64,000 nucleotides of DNA from Trematomus loennbergii (Eukaryota > Chordata > Actinopteri > Perciformes > Nototheniidae). The notes below the pieces were generated by a model. That model ran no database searches, was not told where the DNA came from, and worked only from the letters and a program-made list of their open reading frames with translations. The stretch lies in the NCBI GenBank assembly GCA_012861695.1, contig JAAOOA010001113.1:1-64000 (forward strand), given 5' to 3'. Numbering within the stretch: position 1 is the stretch's first letter; each line of letters opens with the position of its first letter. The translations under genes were made by a program, and so were the position numbers. Positions 57,530 through 64,000 of this stretch are shown piece after piece.

Positions 57530-58946
57530 ATTAATTCAACCTGGTCCCACCAGAATGCGTGACTCCACCACGACTCCTTAACACCGCAGTGCGTGTTGCT
57601 ACATTTACGTGTCTGCACCACGCAAACAACGCCAATGTAAAGTGAATGAGGCTCCTTTTTCTACAACGTCCAGCAGTGGGCTTTTTAGTCTATAAAACGT
57701 TTTTTAAATCTACTTTATAGCTTGTAGTAACTCACAGGAGGCTTCTTTTATTTTATTTGTATTCATAATCATTTTTATTTTTCGTCAGAATGTATTATGG
57801 TGCATTATTTACCAAATTTGTGTTCTCAAAAAACAGTGCATTGTGTGTAATACAACTGTGATTTTTATTAAATGAGTTAGTTTTTTAAGGAAGGCCAGAG
57901 CTTCAGCTGTGTCAAAGAGATTGTTCCCTTTAGTTTACGTTATTTAAAAGACAATTATATTCCTATTTGATCAATAAAGGGGTATTGTAGGCCAATATTA
58001 GTCATTTAAAAAATATATAATGATGATAATGATGGTGAAAACCACTCCCCCCACATCGGAATGACGATGGCTACTGACTGTATTTTAAATGCTTTTTTTA
58101 ATAGTAATAATAATCATTTTTATTATAACAACAATAAACCAGAAGAAGATTCCGTCGTTACCACGGCAACGTTACGTCGCGCTTGACGGCAACGTGACGT
58201 AGCCACGTTACGTTGCCGTATGAAAAATACGCCGATAAAAAGTGCCTGTAGAAAACGGCTTAGCAAGTAGTCAGTTTAGCTTCGGTTGCTATGCTAACAT
58301 CACCCATGTTATACCAGAGAAACTTTCATAACAGCGTTGTGATGCCAAACAGCGTCAATTCAGACTGACACCAAACAGCGTCAATTCAGACTGACACACA
58401 TTCACTTAAGGGGAACTGGGGATATGTATCAGCTGCTTGTGTGACAGTCAGACAGTGAATACTTTAGAGCCGTGTGAGCTAACCCGGAGCTAACGGGAGA
58501 ATACACTCCCGTTGAAGAGCAGTCAGCACTGCAGCGGTCGGTAAATGCCGCTGAAACACATTAATAAACAATGAACCACGGCACTCTGGAGAAAAGTATA
58601 AGGTTGGAGAAGTCGTTATTTAATTTAATCTGGCTTCGTATGATTAAAAGCAACGCAGTCCCCGGCCGTTGTTGTTGTGAGGTGAGCTCCGTTGGGGAGA
58701 AAATCAGCGACGTAAACTGTGACGTCATGACGCAGCAGCGGCAGCACCAGTCGGGCTCTGAGCGGTGTGAAAAGAGCCGGAGCTAAACCGAAGTACCGGT
58801 TCCGAACCTGAAAAGCTCTAGCACGGAGCTTGAACCGGAGTTGCGTTGGTGTGAAAGGGGTATTGGTGAGTTCCCTGGAACACCGGGGACACATATTAAT
58901 GTATAAAAGACGTACAAAAGTGCATTTTACATGATAGGTCCCCTTT
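57530..58946. mobile_element. Insertion in alpha-flanking spacer, composite of unknown repeats and a MITE end
   Basis: Sister sequences (17,400-17,520; 39,262-39,380) lack it. The right part (gaacaccggggacacat ... catgataggtcccctttaa) is a TTAA-type MITE end in reverse orientation. The middle has acgttacg-rich inverted words (58,155-58,225) and a 25-bp direct tandem duplication (58,346-58,396). No convincing gene. Confidence 0.5.
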
Positions 58947-58949
58947 AAG

Positions 58950-60105
58950 TACAGTACTTGAGTAAATCTACTTAGTTACTTTCCCACGTCTGCTTCTCCT
59001 TTGCAGATAAAACTTGATTTAGTCTCGTACCGTAGTGATACACCTGAAAATGTGCATAATAGGGCGCGGTTTCAGACCCAATGCATATATAAATACACAA
59101 ATGTGCCAAAACAAACATCTTTACCCCCGTTACAACACATGCTAGGTTAGCTAGCTAACTTGCAGCAGATCTGCAATAATATCTGAAGGAATCGTGCGAT
59201 CACATTGTTAAAATAAGTCAGTAAACATTTTATTTTAGGTAAGTTTCCAACAACAGAGACAGTTGGCAGACTTTATAATCCCTGAACATCACTAAGTGCT
59301 CCGGTCCCAACTGTGTGCGTCACTTTTTAGGGTCCGTGTTGTTTATTTAGTTTCTTTATTTGCAGCGTTTTGTTCACTTTTAGTAAACGCTACACATGTT
59401 TCCTCAAGTTGGTGAAGATGTTTCTTCTCGTGGTCCATTGTAACGCATTTGAACCTGTAGGCCACCGTAAGGAAAGCACGCTTAAATGGAAAATGTGACC
59501 CCATGCAGAAGTACATCCTGGTATTTTGGCACTTAAGGGATGTTAGTACTGCTTCTTCTAGAGTTATTAGAGCTATTGTTTCTGTTCATTTCACACACAG
59601 CATGCACACACAATACTACCATGTTTTAGCTTTAAGGTTATTTGTATATAGATATATTACATTTGAATGTGTTGTGAATACTGTACATTTTTAATGCTAA
59701 ATTGTTTCTTAAAAATACTTATTCTTTATTTTCCTTATATATATATTGTCGTGGCTTCCTTCCTTATTTTTCTATCAAGCCACTAGACGCCTTAAACAGA
59801 CATTTTTAACTCGTTTTCTTTCCGTTATCTTTGTGTTACTTACAGTTGAAGAGTTGCTTGGCCTCCGATGATTTTGATGATATGATGCGATGTGTTTGCT
59901 CAAAATAAAATAACAAACTTGTACACATGCAACAAAGAAAAGAGGCCTTTACAATAGTCAAAACAAATAGGCAAAACTCAAATAAAATAACAAACAACTT
60001 AGGTGTTCTTTCTTTCTTGAAATATAACTTAATAACTTAAAGGGTAATTGAACGGTTAAAAACTGTTCCTCGCGGCGTCTTTCTGACAGGTTGCTGCCCA
60101 TCACT
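58950..60105. repeat. Alpha spacer, copy 3, left part
   Basis: Near-identical to 17,530-18,680; includes the astacin 7-bp exon scar near 59,032. No gene is seen. Confidence 0.6.
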
Positions 60106-60126
60106 GTCACTTAAAGGAGGCGCCGT

Positions 60127-60168
60127 GGGAATTGTAGTCTTTCATAGTGTGTTGACTACAGACGTCAC
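60127..60168. promoter_or_regulatory. ZNF143/Staf-like plus CRE-like element, alpha copy 3
   Basis: GGGAATTGTAGT at 60,127-60,138 and GACGTCAC about 22 bp further on. Confidence 0.4.
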
Positions 60169-60394
60169 GATTAGGTGGCCTTTCTTATAAAAACTAAATA
60201 CTGGCTCTAACATATATACTTTGCAACTTATTTCTTTAGATTGTTTATGTTCGCACCACCAGATACCAAAGCAGATTCCTTGTATGTTTAAACGTACCTG
60301 GCAATAAACTTGATTCTGATTCTGATGCATACTCTCTTATGCTTTGACCTCTTCTGTCTGGCCTTATATGAAGACAATTAAAGGACACGAACAA

Positions 60395-60635
60395 CATGGC
60401 CTCTCTTCTGCCTGAAAGTAAAAGCAGTTCTGACATGTTGACGTTGTTCCCTCAGATATCTGCAGTGCCTCTGAGAGAGAGATCCCGACGTGTCGCCTCA
60501 GGGCAGAGAGAGAGACAAAGATTTCAGAGACGTGTCCATCACTGAGGAGCGGGAGGAATGTGGGAGATCAGGATGGAGATGGTTGAGATTGACTTTCACT
60601 GATCGACAGACGAGGAAAGAGCCACACACGACTTG
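60395..60635 (+). pseudogene. Short hypothetical ORF, alpha copy 3, frameshifted
   Basis: Same start (MASLLPESKSSS) as at 18,965, but tctgcagtgcctctg and a lost G (gagagatcccg) near 60,463-60,485 break the frame. Confidence 0.4.
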
Positions 60636-61038
60636 AAAAGGAAAGTTACATTAGCTTGAAAATGCTTTTGTGTCCTCCCTGCTGTATTGTCTTCTTCAAA
60701 ATAGAAAATGTTCTTTTGTTTGTGCTTCAGTTGTGTTTATTTACACTGCATAACGATCTTTAAAGAAGGATCACTGTGTAGATGACACTGAGGATGATTG
60801 TGCAAGCTGTGTTTTAAATAGTATGTGAACATAAATGTGTTATTTCACTTGTTTTTCAGTGGCATTTCTGGATTGAGGCGTACATTTGAAACTTCTCATT
60901 AAAGTAAATGCTGATTTTCCATTTCCATTCTGAGGGAAACACAATAGTTTTAGTGGTGATGCTTAAATACCTGTGTCATTAAAGCAGTTCTGTAAAGGTG
61001 TGTTAGCAGGTCTCTCCATGTGAACTGTGAGGATGTGT

Positions 61039-61051
61039 CGCCCCCTAGTGG
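61039..61051 (+). promoter_or_regulatory. CTCF-like core motif (alpha copy 3)
   Basis: CGCCCCCTAGTGG, as in the other spacers. Confidence 0.4.
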
Positions 61052-61460
61052 ACAAACATCTACACTTACATGCAGTCAAGATTTTACTGTAGTTACATTC
61101 TGAGGTACTTTATTTTGATCTTGAATATGTTTTTATGTATTAATTTGTCATTCAAATAAAGTATACTGTGTTATTACCCTGTCATTCATTCTATCAGAGT
61201 CCTTTCTGTACAAAGCCATCGTTGTTCATTCATTAAAAGCCGAGCAACGATCTGCAGAATGAAGCTGTTAATCAATATCAACATTAAACGTTCAAACACC
61301 TTCTTCTTTTTTTAGAGTATCGGAAGAAAGATGTGGAAAATCATCTTCACATTATTGAGGTTTAATAAAGAAAATACCTTTTATTTCCTCGATTAGAGTT
61401 AATGTCCTCCTTGAGTTCTAGTCAACAAGACTAAGAGATACATTCAATGATGCTAACACC

Positions 61461-62012
<552 letters not shown>

Positions 62013-62434
62013 AAAGAACCGAGGTTGACTTTGTTTAAAATCGGCATGCAGGTAAAATTAGTGTTAAAACATGATAAATAAATACATAAAAGTGCTTTTT
62101 TTTAAATAAGTGCTTTTAAAAATAAGTGCTGGTAATAAAAATCACATCAACCCAAATGTTAAAATATGTAAAATATAAAACAAATATGTCAAATGTAAAA
62201 TATAAAATATAAAATACACACGGGTTAGTAGGCACACGGGGAGGGAACATATCTTAAAATAAAGTCAACCAAGTGTCTCTAAAAGTGTTTAAAACCCAGG
62301 CCGAGGTCTAGAGAGGTGGTGCAGGTGAGACATGGGACACGCCTCGGATGATGTTTTAAAAAATACTTTATTAAGGGCTTATTTGAGGGTGTTTTAGAGC
62401 AGGATGTATAATAAGAACAGTTTAGGATACAGAC

Positions 62435-62613
62435 CGGACTGGATGTTCTCCCACAGGATCCGGATGTGCTGGTGTCTGTCGGAGCGGCACTGCTCGTGGT
62501 TGAACCCGAGCGCGTGCAGCAGCTCGTGTTGAACCGTGCTGTGATACAGGCAGCCCTGCCGGTCCAGAGACACCGTCTGGGAGTAGCCCCGACGCCCCAC
62601 GTACGAGTAACAG
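62435..62613 (-). pseudogene. Astacin metalloprotease, zinc-site exon (copy 3, frame intact)
   Basis: 179 bp, same splice sites as at 20.4 kb, complete zinc signature [19 protein letters not shown]; the last Asp codon of the usual RSDRD is His here (gacacc for gagacc on the minus strand gives DRHQH). Together with the intact ASRERS exon at 63,079-63,196 it forms the best two-exon astacin piece in the window, but no Met-turn or last exon follows before TRIM copy 6. Confidence 0.78.
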
Positions 62614-62635
62614 CTGCAACAAAAAGAACATTTAC

Positions 62636-63024
62636 AGGTCTCCTATCATGCAAATTGCACTTTTTCATGCCCTTTGTACATAAATATGTGTCCCCGGTGT
62701 GTCAGGGAACTCACAAAGTGTCAAAATAAAACCCTCTCTCTTTTTCTCCGAAACCAAATCTCTAAAAACGGGGGAACAACGGAGCTGATCCAGATTTGCG
62801 TCCGATATGACGTAATATCGGAAATGTGGGCGGGCTTTACACCCATGGCCCTATCAGAAATGTTGCTATCAGAAACGTTGCTACGTGTTTTGGACGTAAT
62901 ATGGTCTTTGTTTACATTAGCAAGCATCGCTAACACTCAGAGCTAACCTGTACTGGAGAGAGTATGTGTAAAAAAGCAGGAAATTAAAAAAAAGGATGCC
63001 TCAAAATAGTATAATAGGAGACCT
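62636..63024. mobile_element. TTAA-type MITE in an astacin intron (copy 3)
   Basis: Same element and position as at 20,555 and 42,422; right TTAA at 63,025-63,028. Confidence 0.65.
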
Positions 63025-63078
63025 TTAAGAATCATAATCTATTTTTTTGCAAAGTAGGTTTACAAATACGAGGTTTAC

Positions 63079-63196
63079 CCGCCGTCTGACTGGATTTTCA
63101 GGAAGTCTCTCTGGCTCGTGCGTCTGACGAAGAGAATGCAGGAAACATCGTGGAAGGAAGTCAGGCCGCGCTCGATGATGGAGCGCTCACGAGAAG
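63079..63196 (-). pseudogene. Astacin metalloprotease, ASRERS exon (copy 2, frame intact)
   Basis: 118 bp between tcctcag and GG|gtaaac. Same protein as at 42.9 kb except for CILF instead of CIRF. It splices in phase to the intact zinc-site exon at 62,613. Upstream exons would lie beyond the right edge. Confidence 0.78.
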
Positions 63197-63299
63197 CTGA
63201 GGAGAAAGAAACAAAGCAGCTGTGGTTCAATGGAGGTCAAAGGAGGTCAAAGGAGGTCAAAGGTCACATTCAGGTTCTTAGACTTTTCCTCAGAGGTAG

Positions 63300-64000
63300 G
63301 AGAAATACTCATATCTTCTAGTTGAGTAAAATTAGAATAACTTAGATCTTGTACTTGAGTAAAAGTAGAATTACTCAGATGTTGTACTTGAGTAAAAGTA
63401 GAAGTAGTTCAGAATAATATATATGATATGTTTTATAATGATTGATCATTAAAGTGTTCTCAAAGCTGGTAAAGGTGCGGCTAGTTTGAATGACTTTGTA
63501 TACTGCAGGGTAGCTTGTGAATTTACTCCAGGTGGAACTAAAGTCTGATTTAAGACTTGATTATATTTCACATTATTAATCCACATCTGTAAAGTAACTA
63601 AAGGTATTAATTACATGTAGTGGAGGAAAAGTACAAAGTAGCAAAAAATTGCACTTAAGTACAGACTGTTAAAGGTGATTTAAACCTGAGAGCAGGATTA
63701 GCTGAAAAGAGTCCAAGGAAGCTTATTTAAAAGTTAACAGCATTTAATTAAACAAATGATACGGTGATACAAATGATACGGTGATACAAATATAGTCCTC
63801 TCCTATTGGCCGTTGTCGACGGGGGGCGGGTCTTCCTCCCGGGTTCGTTCCTCTGTGATTAATATCGCATCTAATAAGAGGATTTAGACGTTGTGTGTTT
63901 ATTGTATAACTCCACAAGCCTTTACTCCTCATATTTCTTACAAGACCCATTTTCAAACAGTCTGTTCAGGGAGGAGGAAGTGTTTCACCAGCTGCTCTTA
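63300..64000 (+). promoter_or_regulatory. Pre-TRIM block of a seventh TRIM copy (cut by the window edge)
   Basis: The block matches 51,100-51,960, including the GC-box/CCAAT island at 63,795-63,850 and the gggaggaggaagtgtttcac phrase that precedes the leader exon elsewhere. A further TRIM copy is expected just beyond 64,000. Confidence 0.55.

Overview
The window looks like nuclear DNA of a teleost fish, probably a percomorph. The evidence is spliced genes with GT/AG introns, AATAAA signals, TRIM proteins of the fish-expanded bloodthirsty-related (TRIM21/TRIM39-like) type, exons of a six-cysteine astacin (hatching-enzyme/nephrosin group), and a dense load of fish-type MITEs, SINE/LINE tails, minisatellites and (GT)n tracts. 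There are no bacterial operons, no CRISPR array and no rRNA.

The window is one decayed tandem array. Plus-strand TRIM copies lie at 29-820 (C-terminal half), 1,328-1,783 (isolated B-box piece), 12,961-14,577, 22,746-24,305, 36,380-38,200, 45,174-46,793 and 53,148-54,705. The upstream region of a further copy starts at 63,780. Only the 22.7 kb copy is an uninterrupted RING/B-box/coiled-coil/PRY-SPRY frame (519 aa). The others carry frameshifts, some shared between copies and therefore old, others private. Each of the five complete copies has an untranslated leader exon (donor CACTG|gtgagt), an intron ending ttttgtcctcag, and one coding exon. All five have a palindromic GAS/STAT-type site (TTCCCRGAA) about 130 bp before the leader donor.

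Between the TRIM copies, on the minus strand, lie scattered exons of one astacin metalloprotease family. Five exon types with matching splice phases can be recognised: N-terminal/mature start (2,807-2,959), ASRERS exon (63,079-63,196; 42,860-42,977; partial elsewhere), zinc-site exon (20,354-20,532; 42,224-42,400; 62,435-62,613), Met-turn exon (8,046-8,128, frameshifted) and last exon (33,710-33,836; 50,404-50,530). No single copy is complete inside the window. TRIM copies repeatedly sit antisense between the N-terminal-exon scar and the ASRERS exon, as if a TRIM gene had been nested in an astacin intron before the block multiplied.

The spacers alternate between two types. Alpha (17.3-21.0, 39.3-43.0 and 59.0-63.2 kb) holds a ZNF143/CRE-like promoter, a 78-aa ORF, a CTCF-like site and the zinc-site plus ASRERS exons. 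Beta (about 28.5-34.3 and 47.5-51.0 kb, divergent at 4.3-8.2 kb) holds a 12-bp G-rich minisatellite inside a minus-strand ORF with a leader-like N-terminus, then the last astacin exon. Three of the regions after TRIM copies contain an unrecognised two-exon reading frame (115 codons, phase-0 junction). These two ORFs are the best candidates for undescribed genes. Transposon insertions (piggyBac-like TTAA MITEs, a long palindrome, a LINE with a nested TIR element) are dated by empty sites in sister copies.
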